Part shown: positions 1 through 8,115 of the stretch, one piece after another
Numbering within the stretch: the stretch's first letter is position 1
Layout of the letters: each line of letters begins with the position of its first letter
Assembly: GCA_946553025.1 (NCBI GenBank)
Contig: CAMNRM010000007.1
Coordinates: forward strand, 36,594-100,593
Direction of reading: 5' to 3'
DNA length: 64,000 nt
Source: an uncultured Clostridium sp.
Lineage (GTDB): Bacteria; Bacillota; Clostridia; Lachnospirales; Lachnospiraceae
The notes under the pieces: generated by a model
Seen by the model: the letters and a program-made list of their open reading frames with translations, nothing else
Database searches by the model: none
What the model was told of the DNA's origin: nothing
Made by a program: the position numbers and the translations under genes

Positions 1-7
1 ATTTCCA

Positions 8-36
8 TTTACTTGCCAGACATGTTTTGTTATACT
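8..36 (+). promoter_or_regulatory. Sigma-A type promoter of the first AAA-ATPase remnant
   Basis: TTTACT at 8-13, a 17-bp spacer, and TATACT at 31-36. An almost identical promoter lies at 5911-5939 in front of a second remnant of the same gene, so conservation between the copies supports it as real. Confidence 0.6.
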
Positions 37-80
37 AAATGCAAAGAAAAAGGAAATTTTTCATCAATAAGGAGCAGGGA

Positions 81-565
81 ATGGCGAAAATTTTTAATAT
101 AACCGGTTTATGTATCCCAGAAAAACATTATATGGTAAATATCGAAGGCCGCCTGGCAGAAATAAAGAAATTTGTAGATGAAGGAATGTATTTTACCATA
201 AATAAAGCCAGACAATATGGAAAAACGACGACCTTAAGGGCCTTACAGGATCATTTACAGACCGAATATTATGTGATTTCCATGGATTTTCAAACCTTTG
301 GAAGTGCAGAATTTGAACATGAGAATTGTTTTGCCCTGTCTTTTGCTGACGATTTTTTGCATTTACTTGATGAAAATAATCTTTCCGTAAATATGGCAAC
401 GATCCGGCCATCGATGCAGCAGGCATGTTTGGCTTTATTAAGAATCAAAAAGGATCAGCTGTAATTGCAAATCGAATATTTGAAACAAGATTGTATAACT
501 TTTATCTTTCGACAGCGGAAAATCAGAAACGGGATATCTATAAGATTTCCTTTAATCATTGGTGA
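81..565 (+). pseudogene. AAA-like ATPase gene, internally deleted and frameshifted
   Basis: The gene starts at ATG 81 behind AAGGAGCAGGGA and reads through an N-terminal ATP-binding module with the Walker A-like motif ARQYGKTT near residues 42-49. That frame ends at 464. From about 428 the sequence continues in another frame (GFIKNQKG, VIANRIFETRLYNFYLS) to a stop at 563-565. I recognise this as the end of the same protein family, a large clostridial AAA-like ATPase family with a C-terminal nuclease-like part. The central few hundred residues are missing and the junction, around 415-430, is out of frame. The promoter and ribosome binding site are intact, so a 127-residue stub may still be made. 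Recognition of the family is from memory. Confidence 0.7.
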
Positions 566-589
566 TAAGATTTTGATTGAGGCTACGGT

Positions 590-624
590 ATAAAAAAATC
601 AATGGAGCGGAAAGATTCCGCTCC
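590..624 (-). terminator. Terminator for the helicase gene
   Basis: A perfect 9-bp stem (GGAGCGGAA at 604-612, TTCCGCTCC at 616-624) with a 3-base loop. Read on the minus strand it is followed by ATTG and a run of seven T. It lies just beyond the stop of the helicase gene and can also serve the plus-strand pseudogene, where the stem is followed by TGCATTTT. Confidence 0.75.
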
Positions 625-671
625 TGCATTTTAAATGTTTTCCCACCACACGGTTTACGCCATTTATCTTT

Positions 672-3119
672 TTATTTTCGCTTAATCACCCCCACTACTT
701 TCCCCAGTACACGAAATTGTTCCTGGTTCACCATCATCGGCTCATATTCGTCATTTTCTGGAATTAGCAGCACAAAACTTCCCATGCTGCGAAACCGCTT
801 TAGCGTTATGTTTCCATCCAGTTCCACGGCTGCAATCTGCCCGTTTTCTACTACACTCGCTTTTCTGAGAACAACCCGATCCCCATGATGAATTCCCGCA
901 TTGATCATGGAATCGCCTTTTACGGTCAGAATAAAGGTTTCCGACAAAACGCTCACCCATGCAGAAGGCAGCATAAAGATTTCCTGTAACCCTTCCTGCA
1001 TTTCAATCGGACACCCTGCGGCAATATCTGCAAATACCGGGCATTTCACGATTTCCGAACCTTTAAGATTTTTTTGTACACCATCAAAAACAGCAATCAC
1101 TTCATCCGGGCATTCCTCGTCCTGCCAAAAAACATACTGCCGGTTTTTCACCAAATCAACAAATCGATATTCCTGAATACTGACAGGCAGCATGGAATGA
1201 TCAAACATCGGAATATCCTCTAACTCATCTTTGTCCCGCCCAATAATCTTCAGAGAATTCCCGTCAGTAACCACACCATAACAAGCCTCCGGCACCACCG
1301 CCATATAGGATTTTAACTGCTCCCCGGCCTCCTCAATCCCTGCCCGATAACACTTGGTTTCTGCCAAAATATAGGGAATTTTTCGATTATCCCGGTAAAT
1401 ATACACAACCACATCGGCAAACCCCACCTGAGAAAATACCTGCACACGATACTCTATTCCCAATAAATCTATAGGATAATGATAGGTTTCTAAAAGTTCT
1501 CTTAACAGCCATTGACGAATCTTTTCTTCTTTGCCGTAAATATCTGCAATTTTGTCCGTAAAAAGATAATTTTTCAAAGGAATATCCGAAAAAATGCTGA
1601 ATCTTGCACCATCCTTTATCTTTAACAACCGTGAACCTATGGCGGAAATAAACCGGGAGGGCTTCCCATGGCAGCTCATGTACAGACGCTCTGTCGCCCT
1701 TGTCATCCCCACATAAAATAATTTACGCTCCATGGTTTCCTCATAATTCGCATCGTCATTTTCCTGCAAAAGCCTCTGGTTCGGCAGCAAAGTATCCGTA
1801 AGCCCCACCAGAATAACCACCTTAAATTCCAGACCTTTAATCGAATGCATCGTCAGCAGCTTCATGGTATTTTTTCCAAAATCAATCTCTTCCTGGCTGG
1901 AACAAAGCGTAGTTTCTATCTCATGCTGAAAATCCATCTGGAACTGTTCTAATATCTTTCTGGTTCTGGCAACTACAGCAATTTCCCTTGGCGAATAATG
2001 TTTTAATAATTTCTCTTTAATCAGCTTTTTCGTTTCCAGAATTTCCTCTTCTATAGTAAAAAAACAGCGAAATACCGGATAGCTTCCCTGTCGGTCAATT
2101 AAGGAAGGCTTAACAAAATTGTCATCTCCAACAATCTCCTTATCCTCCTGAATCAGGCTGTAAGCAGCCTCTGCTATCTGTGTTGTCGTTCGGTAATTTT
2201 TCGCCAGAGAATTACTTTTCCCTGTCATATCCAGTCCAATACTGGTAAAACTCCGCCCCTTGACCAGCCAGGATGTAGGATAAATGCTCTGCGCAGTATC
2301 CGCCACGAACATAATACTGCTGTAATCCTTTCCTGCATCATACATCTGCATCAGACATTCTAACTGCACCCTGGATAAATCCTGACTTTCATCAATAATA
2401 ATATGCGTATACTGCTCCGGCCGGTGTGTCTTTAAATACCGCAGAGCATAAAGAGCCGCATCCTGAAAATCACACAGCCCCTGTGCATATAAAGCCCTGG
2501 TATACATCACCATTAGTTCATAAATTGCCTCTCTGGTCCGGCTGTTCTTCATCAGCTTCTGCGGTCCTTCCACCCCTTTCGCACCGGTACGCCCCAGCCT
2601 GTCTGCCGTCTGATAGACCTGAAGTTCTGTAAAATTACACGCCTTAATCCATGCAATCTCTTTCTTTAAAAACCCCAGAAAACGGATATTCAGGATATTG
2701 ACATCACTAAACTTTTTCCTCAATGCGCTGATACATTCCTTCAAAATCACAGACTCCTGTTCCGCCCGCGCAAAGGTTAATTTTTTCTTATTTTCTTCGC
2801 TGTACATAAGGAAAAAATGATAGAGCAGCTTATCAATATTGGTAATTTTCACCTGCTTATTTTTATCTCCTGCATCAAATAAACGATACTGCTCCTCCTC
2901 ATCAATCTGGCCGTAAATATATTCAATATAATAGGTCAGGCTTTTATTAAAAGTGACCATAAGAATTTTATCCTGGGGAGTAAAACAATAATTATGCAGC
3001 AAAAAAGAAACCCGATGCACAGCCACCGTCGTTTTTCCCGAACCGGCCACTCCTTTTACCATAGACTGCCCCATAACCATACTCTGGATCAGCTTTTTCT
3101 GCTCCATATTTAACTGCAT
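672..3119 (-). CDS. UvrD-like helicase fused to a PD-(D/E)XK nuclease and a LexA/S24 autoprotease
   Basis: An 815-residue protein with three modules. Residue numbers here count from an in-frame ATG at 3146; subtract 9 for the start used. Residues 10-500 are a superfamily 1 helicase: Walker A GVAGSGKT 32-39, IIIDESQD around 249-256, GLEF 438-441, VGMTRA 479-484. Residues 560-625 resemble the HsdR-type nuclease fold, with D578 and E596-x-K598 in LAETK. Residues 700-824 match LexA/UmuD proteases: scissile Ala710-Gly711 in IAAGCP, Ser746 in KGDSM and Lys783 in TLKRF. The spacings (36 and 37) are close to those of E. coli LexA (35 and 37). No HTH is seen. ATG 3119 is chosen because ACGGAGGAAAAGACT precedes it. 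It overlaps a small upstream gene by 10 bp. The role is probably DNA repair or phage defence controlled by RecA-stimulated self-cleavage; that part is inference. Confidence 0.85.
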   Translation of the reverse strand: MQLNMEQKKLIQSMVMGQSMVKGVAGSGKTTVAVHRVSFLLHNYCFTPQDKILMVTFNKSLTYYIEYIYGQIDEEEQYRLFDAGDKNKQVKITNIDKLLYHFFLMYSEENKKKLTFARAEQESVILKECISALRKKFSDVNILNIRFLGFLKKEIAWIKACNFTELQVYQTADRLGRTGAKGVEGPQKLMKNSRTREAIYELMVMYTRALYAQGLCDFQDAALYALRYLKTHRPEQYTHIIIDESQDLSRVQLECLMQMYDAGKDYSSIMFVADTAQSIYPTSWLVKGRSFTSIGLDMTGKSNSLAKNYRTTTQIAEAAYSLIQEDKEIVGDDNFVKPSLIDRQGSYPVFRCFFTIEEEILETKKLIKEKLLKHYSPREIAVVARTRKILEQFQMDFQHEIETTLCSSQEEIDFGKNTMKLLTMHSIKGLEFKVVILVGLTDTLLPNQRLLQENDDANYEETMERKLFYVGMTRATERLYMSCHGKPSRFISAIGSRLLKIKDGARFSIFSDIPLKNYLFTDKIADIYGKEEKIRQWLLRELLETYHYPIDLLGIEYRVQVFSQVGFADVVVYIYRDNRKIPYILAETKCYRAGIEEAGEQLKSYMAVVPEACYGVVTDGNSLKIIGRDKDELEDIPMFDHSMLPVSIQEYRFVDLVKNRQYVFWQDEECPDEVIAVFDGVQKNLKGSEIVKCPVFADIAAGCPIEMQEGLQEIFMLPSAWVSVLSETFILTVKGDSMINAGIHHGDRVVLRKASVVENGQIAAVELDGNITLKRFRSMGSFVLLIPENDEYEPMMVNQEQFRVLGKVVGVIKRK

Positions 3120-3442
3120 AGTCTTTTCCTCCGTACCCTCGTGCATTTTATCTGTGAAATCAGCTTATCACATTCCAACTTTTTCGCTTTATAGATCATC
3201 TTTTCAAATTCAGATTCTCCTGCGCGTTTTATGTATGTCGCAACTATTCTATAAGTATCATGAACATTGCTTCTGATATCTCCCTCAAGCAGTGTATCTG
3301 GTATAAAGTTACCTTTTCCATTAACATCCCGAAATCCCACAGCCCACTTAACTCCGCCAACCAATTTTTCCGTGTAAAGCAACGGATGCGAATTATTATA
3401 ATTTCCCATCATGCTTGCAGATAGGTTCTGGTTTTTCTCCAT
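3110..3442 (-). CDS. Small protein of unknown function overlapping the helicase start
   Basis: A 110-residue reading frame ending 10 bp inside the helicase gene, so the two are probably translationally coupled. The protein is mixed charged with a basic tail (TRVRRKRL). I do not recognise a family and see no membrane segment or clear HTH. No good ribosome binding site precedes ATG 3442; the ATGs at 3412 and 3409 are no better supported. The frame follows a promoter at 3710-3738 and a strong hairpin at 3453-3491. It could be a partner or regulator of the helicase fusion, or a remnant. The real start is uncertain. Confidence 0.45.
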   Translation of the reverse strand: MEKNQNLSASMMGNYNNSHPLLYTEKLVGGVKWAVGFRDVNGKGNFIPDTLLEGDIRSNVHDTYRIVATYIKRAGESEFEKMIYKAKKLECDKLISQIKCTRVRRKRLCS

Positions 3443-3452
3443 AAAAAATTTA

Positions 3453-3491
3453 AAGGGAAACTACAACACCGTGGTGCTGTGCGTTTCCCTT
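3453..3491. other. Strong intergenic hairpin ahead of the helicase operon
   Basis: Inverted repeat with outer arms AAGGGAAAC (3453-3461) and GTTTCCCTT (3483-3491) and inner arms ACAACACC / GGTGCTGT around a 2-base centre. On the minus strand it is followed by TTAAATTTTTT just before ATG 3442, so it can act as an attenuator-like terminator inside the helicase transcript. It could also be an operator. Confidence 0.6.
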
Positions 3492-3500
3492 AATGACTGA

Positions 3501-3659
3501 TTTTATCGTTGTCCGCCAACCCTCCAGCCCATTCGTCTGGATTCGCTATCAGGTTTTATCGTTGTCCGCCAACCCTCCAGCCCATACGTCTGGATTCGCT
3601 ATCAGGTTTTATCGTTGCCTGCCAACCCTCCAGCCCATTCGTCTGGATTTGCTATCGGA
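3501..3659. repeat. Three tandem copies of a 53-bp repeat
   Basis: Units start at 3501, 3554 and 3607 with TTTTATCGTTG and differ at only a few bases (for example ATTCGTCTGG against ATACGTCTGG). The array lies between a minus-strand promoter and the helicase operon, so it would be transcribed as part of its leader. Confidence 0.9.
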
Positions 3660-3709
3660 TTTAAGATGTCAGCCACACCAGCGGAATGCCGTCCGCTTTC
3701 CTGTTTTCT

Positions 3710-3738
3710 ATTATACTCAAAAGTCCACGGATTATCAA
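3710..3738 (-). promoter_or_regulatory. Sigma-A promoter for the helicase-LexA operon
   Basis: On the minus strand TTGATA (3738-3733), a 17-bp spacer, and TATAAT (3715-3710). The start of transcription would be near 3703, giving a leader of about 260 bases that carries the 53-bp repeats and the hairpin. I saw no obvious LexA-type box overlapping it. Confidence 0.65.
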
Positions 3739-3846
3739 TAGATTTCGCAAAATCTTTTTTGTAAAATTTTTGTAAATAACTACCAAAAATCCATACCAAA
3801 AACTACAACGAATGAAAAAACGCTGCAGGGCTTAGAAATTTTTCTT

Positions 3847-3912
3847 TGTGGGAGATTTGACGCAAATAAACACGGCGCAGTGGGCTGCGTTCATTTGCGT
3901 CAAATCCCCACA
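3847..3912. other. Long hairpin downstream of the FecR gene
   Basis: An inverted repeat of about 20 bp (TGTGGG(A)GATTTGACGCAAAT against ATTTGCGTCAAATCCCCACA) enclosing a smaller hairpin CGCAG/CTGCG. It lies 15 bp past the stop of the FecR lipoprotein gene. No long T-run follows on either strand, so it may be a transcript-end stabiliser or a small palindromic repeat element rather than a classical terminator. Confidence 0.6.
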
Positions 3913-3927
3913 AGAGGCACCTGCACA

Positions 3928-5598
3928 TTATCTCCGGCGGTAGTATCCGTTCAGATATTCCAGGGAATCTTCAAGTCCCGTAGTGGATACAGCCAGGTCG
4001 CCATTGTGCGGCGAAAGGGTCAGAAGGATACTTCCGGTCTGCCAGTCAGCAAGCTCAAAGCCCATGTCTGCCGGGCGCAGGGAGTAGGAGTCGGCATGGG
4101 CAGGATCGCCTGGGCGCGGAGTAAACAGGGTGTATCCACTGCCATTAAAAGAAATATCCAGTGATACTCCCGTTTCGTCATTCATATAACTGCCGACATA
4201 GCGCACATCACCGAAGCTGATTTCCTCCGTCAGAATAAAGTTTCCGACTCCGTCCAAAGCAGTCCATTCCAGCAGAGGATCAAGCTCGCCGCCGTGGGAG
4301 GTCAGTTCATTCGGTTCGATGAAGCTAGCTTCCCAGGAGCGCTCATCGTCCCTGTTGTACGTTGGAATATCGGAGTCCGTAACCTGCTCCAGAGCACAGG
4401 TATCGGCGTTAATCCGGTAAACTTCATCAATCACCCCGCCGTTGCTGTAAAGCAGGAATATGCCGTCCTGCAGAATTTCATAGGAACCTTCATCGACCTG
4501 CATAGCCAGGCTGACGGCGTCCGTGCCGTCAAAGGTGTACAGGGCATTCCAGCGGAAACCGGAACGATATCCCCCATAGCTTCCGACAAACAGCTCATCT
4601 GTGCCGTTTTTGTCAATGTCATAATAGGCGTAGCCGGCATGTTTGTCATCAAATGTAACCAGGCCCTTATGAATATACCGGTATGCATCCCAGTCAATGT
4701 TTTCCCATTGGCCGAACCAGATATTTACGTAGGGAAGTTTCCGGTATTCGTCCAGAACCCGGTCATACGCTTCATGGGCAAGCTCTGCGGCGGAGGGCGG
4801 ATTTAAAACATCTAGGCCGGAAGCTTCAAGAATTGCCCGGGACAATTCGTCGTCCTGCTCAAGCTCCGTCAGGATAAACCCGGGAACTTGGGTTTCGGGA
4901 AATCCGGTTACGGTGATTTCGGTTTCTCCGTTTTCCGTTATGGTAATTTCGGCCATTTCTCCGGCAGATACCGTGACTTCCTCCCCGCTGGCACCGGATG
5001 CCGCAGTTACAGTTACTTTGCCTTCCAGAAGGTATACCTGTGCATGAGTATCGGATTCGGCATTTACCCAGCCACAGGTGCCTCGGATGCCCACCAGCAT
5101 GGTAGATGTGCGGATATTCATGGTTTCATCATCGTCCAGGGGCTCGGCAACATGGAAAAACAATGCTCCGGAGCGGACAAGAATTTCCAGATCATGTTTC
5201 TTTTTCTGAATGTCTATTTCACTGTTCTCATCCATTTTCACCAGTTTTACCCGATCCAGATTCAGCCATGCATAGCTGACCGGCTGCGTATTCATGCCGT
5301 AGCCGCTGTAAAGCTTCATCCCATCCACAGGCGGGATAGTTTTTCCTTTATCGGACAAAATATTTACGGTGCCTTCCGTTTTGGTCAGGCTCATTGTAGT
5401 TGCCGTCAGCCGGTCGCTTCCGGCATTGATCAGGTTCATCACAGTATCGGTTAGGGAACTGCCGTCGGTTTTGGTAATGTCAGTATCCGTGCCGTCCGGA
5501 GGGTTTAACTGGCCGCAGGAGGTGCATAAGAGCGCAGCAGCAAGCAGCAGCGCCAGAAATTGTGTGTGCCGGAAAATGCGGTGGTTGCAGTGATTCAT
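3928..5598 (-). CDS. FecR-domain lipoprotein
   Basis: A 556-residue exported protein. Residues 1-29 form a basic, hydrophobic signal peptide ending in a lipobox-like LCTSC, so Cys29 is probably lipidated (the -3 residue is unusual). Residues about 65-235 resemble a FecR domain, including the typical stretch RTSTMLVGIRGT. The middle (about 300-420) has a metal-site-like DIDKNGTDE segment, and the C-terminal 100 residues contain FGDVRYVGSYMN-type beta repeats. FecR domains usually signal with sigma factors or bind the cell wall, but no TonB system or sigma factor is beside it, so the substrate is unknown. The start is set by AAGGAGAAATCACC before ATG. Confidence 0.75.
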   Translation of the reverse strand: MNHCNHRIFRHTQFLALLLAAALLCTSCGQLNPPDGTDTDITKTDGSSLTDTVMNLINAGSDRLTATTMSLTKTEGTVNILSDKGKTIPPVDGMKLYSGYGMNTQPVSYAWLNLDRVKLVKMDENSEIDIQKKKHDLEILVRSGALFFHVAEPLDDDETMNIRTSTMLVGIRGTCGWVNAESDTHAQVYLLEGKVTVTAASGASGEEVTVSAGEMAEITITENGETEITVTGFPETQVPGFILTELEQDDELSRAILEASGLDVLNPPSAAELAHEAYDRVLDEYRKLPYVNIWFGQWENIDWDAYRYIHKGLVTFDDKHAGYAYYDIDKNGTDELFVGSYGGYRSGFRWNALYTFDGTDAVSLAMQVDEGSYEILQDGIFLLYSNGGVIDEVYRINADTCALEQVTDSDIPTYNRDDERSWEASFIEPNELTSHGGELDPLLEWTALDGVGNFILTEEISFGDVRYVGSYMNDETGVSLDISFNGSGYTLFTPRPGDPAHADSYSLRPADMGFELADWQTGSILLTLSPHNGDLAVSTTGLEDSLEYLNGYYRRR

Positions 5599-5615
5599 GG
5601 TGATTTCTCCTTATT

Positions 5616-5674
5616 GTGTATGGATTATATTCTTGCTGCAGCTTGTGTATGAATTATATATCTTGCCGCAGCTT
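5616..5674 (-). promoter_or_regulatory. Two tandem 29-30 bp repeats, each with a TATAAT box, upstream of the FecR gene
   Basis: Units beginning GTGTATG at 5616 and 5645 contain GCTGCAGCAAG and GCTGCGGCAAG; on the minus strand each carries TATAAT. The proximal one has TTCATA 18 bp upstream. A duplicated promoter box for the lipoprotein gene is the simplest reading; the minus-35 elements are weak. Confidence 0.45.
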
Positions 5675-5784
5675 GTCGGGTAATTCATGAAAATAGCTTA
5701 TCAAAAAACAGGAATAATTTCAAACGAATTAGGATATTTTGGTGAATTTTTCAAAATAATGAAATAAAGCCTTCTGTTTTGTCC

Positions 5785-5883
5785 ATGCGAATATTCCGGG
5801 GGATGGTCATTCTTGGTGATAAAGATTATACCGGAGAGGCACTTACGGAGGATATGCGTAAAAAAGGCATATGTCTTAGGTGA
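5785..5883 (+). pseudogene. Possible transposase fragment
   Basis: A 32-residue open frame containing VILGDKDYTGEALTEDM followed by RKKGICL. This resembles the GDKGYxGEEL segment around a catalytic Asp of DDE transposases (IS4/IS5/IS982-like). Nothing upstream or downstream in frame continues the gene, and no terminal inverted repeats were seen, so it is at most a relic of an insertion sequence. Confidence 0.4.
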
Positions 5884-5910
5884 ACAGTAACAACGCTTTC
5901 ATTATCCCTA

Positions 5911-5939
5911 TTTACTTACCAGGCATGTTTTGTTATACT
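5911..5939 (+). promoter_or_regulatory. Second copy of the AAA-ATPase promoter
   Basis: TTTACT (5911-5916), 17 bp, TATACT (5934-5939). The sequence from 5905 to about 5975 is a near copy of 1-75, including the segment leading to the ribosome binding site of the pseudogene at 81. Confidence 0.55.
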
Positions 5940-6200
5940 AAACGTAAAGAGAAAAGAAACTTTTTCATCAATAAGGAACAGGCTGGCTGCATTTCATTTG
6001 GTTATTTCAGTTGGGATTTGTGATGTGAAAAACCTGGCATGGACAACGTCTGGCTTTCATGAGGCCATTCGGATGATTTTGAAAGAGAAAAATGCATTAT
6101 TTTAATCTCTGATTGGAAAATGGTATAACTTTTATCTTTCGACAGCAAATATCAGAAACGGGATATCTATAAATTTTGATTAAGACTACGGTATAAAAGA
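5940..6200 (+). pseudogene. Second, more decayed copy of the AAA-like ATPase gene
   Basis: After the duplicated promoter and leader (to about 5975) the coding part is nearly gone. Around 6020-6105 one frame reads CDVKNLAWTTSGFHEAIRM and then ILKEKNALF and a stop, which fits a central piece of such proteins. 6121-6195 repeats the 3' end of the first copy (NFYLSTA region, then GACTACGGTATAAAA after it). Both copies lie in the same orientation about 5.9 kb apart. The 5599-6250 interval holds no intact gene: only the tandem promoter boxes, the transposase-like scrap and this relic. Confidence 0.65.
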
Positions 6201-6250
6201 AAACAGATTGTATGTGAGTTTTATCGAAAAAAAGGAAAGGATGTGAGCAG

Positions 6251-7936
6251 GTGAAAAAAACGATTGGAATTGGTTATCAGGATTTTGAAGAAATACGGAT
6301 GGAAAATATATTTTATATCGATAAAACGCACTTTATTCGGGAATGGTGGGAAGCCTTGGATAAAGTAACATTAATTACCCGACCAAGAAGGTTCGGAAAA
6401 ACCCTGAATATGAGTATGCTGGAGAAATTTTTCTCTGTCCGCTATGCGGGAAGGGAGGATTTATTTCAGGGACTTGCCATATGGGAAGATGAAAAATATC
6501 GCCAACTTCAGGGAACTTATCCGGTTCTTTTTATCAGCTTTGCAGATGTAAAAGAAACAACCTATGAACAGGCAAGAAAGCGAATTTGCCGCATTATCAA
6601 AGAGGTTTATAACCAGTGTCATTTTCTCTTAGAAGGCAATTTGCTGAACGAAAGTGAAAAAGAAGACTTTCTGCATATTTCTGTTGACATGGAAGATAAT
6701 GAAGCATCCTATTCCCTAAAGGCTCTGTCCAACTATCTTTCCCGCTATTATGGAAAAAAAGTGATCATTTTACTGGATGAATATGATACGCCGATGCAGG
6801 AAGCTTATGTTCATGGTTTTTGGGATGAACTGGTTTCCTTTACCCGAGGTATATTTAATGCACTGTTTAAAACAAACCCTTATCTGAAACGGGCAATCAT
6901 GACAGGTATAACCAGAGTAAGCAAAGAATCCATATTCTCTGATTTGAATAATCTTGAAGTAGTCACAACAACCTCGGACAACTATGCCGATTGCTTTGGT
7001 TTTACCGAAGAAGAGGTCTTTGCCGCCCTGGATGCTTATGGTTTGTCCGGGAAAAAAGAAGAAGTAAAAGACTGGTATGACGGCTTTATTTTTGGAAAAA
7101 GGAAAGATATTTATAATCCATGGTCCATCCTTCATTATCTGGATAAAAAGAAGGTAGGAACATATTGGGCAAACTCCAGTTCAAACAATCTGACAGGAAA
7201 GTTAATCCGGGAGGGAAGTTCGGAGATAAAGATGATAACGGAAACACTGATTCAGGGAAAGGAGTTTCATACGTCATTTGATGAACAGATTGTATTTAAT
7301 CAGCTTGATCAGGATGACTCTGCCGTGTGGAGTATTCTCATGGCCAGCGGATACTTAAAACCGGAGTATGCTGAATTTAATCCTAAAACCGGGATGACGG
7401 AATATATCCTGAAACTGACCAACCGGGAAGTATACTTTATGTTTCACTCTATGATTAAAGACTGGTTTGGAAAATGCCGCCAGATTCACAATGCATTTTT
7501 ACAGGCACTTCTCTCCCATGATTTGGAAGGGATGAATGAATATATGAACGATATTTCCAGTGAATTGTTCAGCAGTTTTGATACAGGAAAAAAACCTTCG
7601 GCAAAATTACAGCCCGAACGATTCTATCATGGTTTTGTATTAGGATTAATCGTAGAATTACGGGAAAAATATTATATCTCATCAAATAAAGAAAGCGGAT
7701 TTGGCCGATATGATATCATGATAGAACCGAAAGAAAAGGAAGCAGATGCCTTTATTATCGAATTTAAAGTTGTCCATGCAAAAAATGGGGAAACGTTAGA
7801 AAGTGCAGCGCAGGCGGCGTTGAAACAAATAGAAGAAAAGAAGTATGATGCCTTGTTGCGTAATCATGGGATATCGGCAGAAAGGATAAGGAAGTATGGT
7901 TTCGCGTTTGAGGGGAAGAAGGTGTTGATTGGGTAG
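6251..7936 (+). CDS. AAA-ATPase/PD-(D/E)XK nuclease family protein (DUF1703 type)
   Basis: A 561-residue protein of the Predicted AAA-ATPase plus PDDEXK_9 family common in gut Clostridia and Bacteroidetes. Residues 1-210 hold the ATPase-like part with YIDKT near 22-26, RPRRFGKTL as the Walker A-type loop (about 45-53) and VIILLDEYDTP as the Walker B (about 171-181). The C-terminal 120 residues hold the nuclease-like motif GFGRYDIMI then AFIIEFKV. The length is typical for the family and the gene looks intact. The start is GTG at 6251. Function is not established in the family; mobile-element or defence roles have been suggested. It sits in a zone of decayed accessory genes and has its own terminator. 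Confidence 0.85.
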   Translation: MKKTIGIGYQDFEEIRMENIFYIDKTHFIREWWEALDKVTLITRPRRFGKTLNMSMLEKFFSVRYAGREDLFQGLAIWEDEKYRQLQGTYPVLFISFADVKETTYEQARKRICRIIKEVYNQCHFLLEGNLLNESEKEDFLHISVDMEDNEASYSLKALSNYLSRYYGKKVIILLDEYDTPMQEAYVHGFWDELVSFTRGIFNALFKTNPYLKRAIMTGITRVSKESIFSDLNNLEVVTTTSDNYADCFGFTEEEVFAALDAYGLSGKKEEVKDWYDGFIFGKRKDIYNPWSILHYLDKKKVGTYWANSSSNNLTGKLIREGSSEIKMITETLIQGKEFHTSFDEQIVFNQLDQDDSAVWSILMASGYLKPEYAEFNPKTGMTEYILKLTNREVYFMFHSMIKDWFGKCRQIHNAFLQALLSHDLEGMNEYMNDISSELFSSFDTGKKPSAKLQPERFYHGFVLGLIVELREKYYISSNKESGFGRYDIMIEPKEKEADAFIIEFKVVHAKNGETLESAAQAALKQIEEKKYDALLRNHGISAERIRKYGFAFEGKKVLIG

Positions 7937-7977
7937 AATGGCTGGGTAACCTAAAATGGAAGCGGAAAATCGGCAGT

Positions 7978-8029
7978 ATAGAGCAGTCGGGATTTCTTAA
8001 TTTACAAGAAACTCCAACTGCTCTATTTT
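7978..8029 (+). terminator. Rho-independent terminator
   Basis: Arms ATAGAGCAGT (7978-7987) and ACTGCTCTAT (8017-8026) with an inner pairing TTTCTT/AAGAAA, followed by TTTT. It lies 40 bp after the stop of the AAA/nuclease gene. Confidence 0.75.
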
Positions 8030-8115
8030 GAGGGGTTGGGGAAAATATTTACTTGTAAGTATCACAAAACATGACTTAGTGTAAAAATATAATTTATAGA
8101 ATTTTTTCCTCCCTG

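Noticed and set aside
3501..3659. Three 53-bp repeats as a CRISPR array
   Set aside because: The copies are contiguous with no unique spacers and no cas genes are present; it is a tandem repeat.
3493..3741. Open frame of 82 codons across the 53-bp repeats
   Set aside because: It exists only because the repeat lacks stops in that frame; no ribosome binding site and no known family.
4294..5454. Plus-strand open frames of 170 and 188 codons
   Set aside because: They are antisense shadows of the FecR gene, which has a signal peptide, ribosome binding site and domain match.
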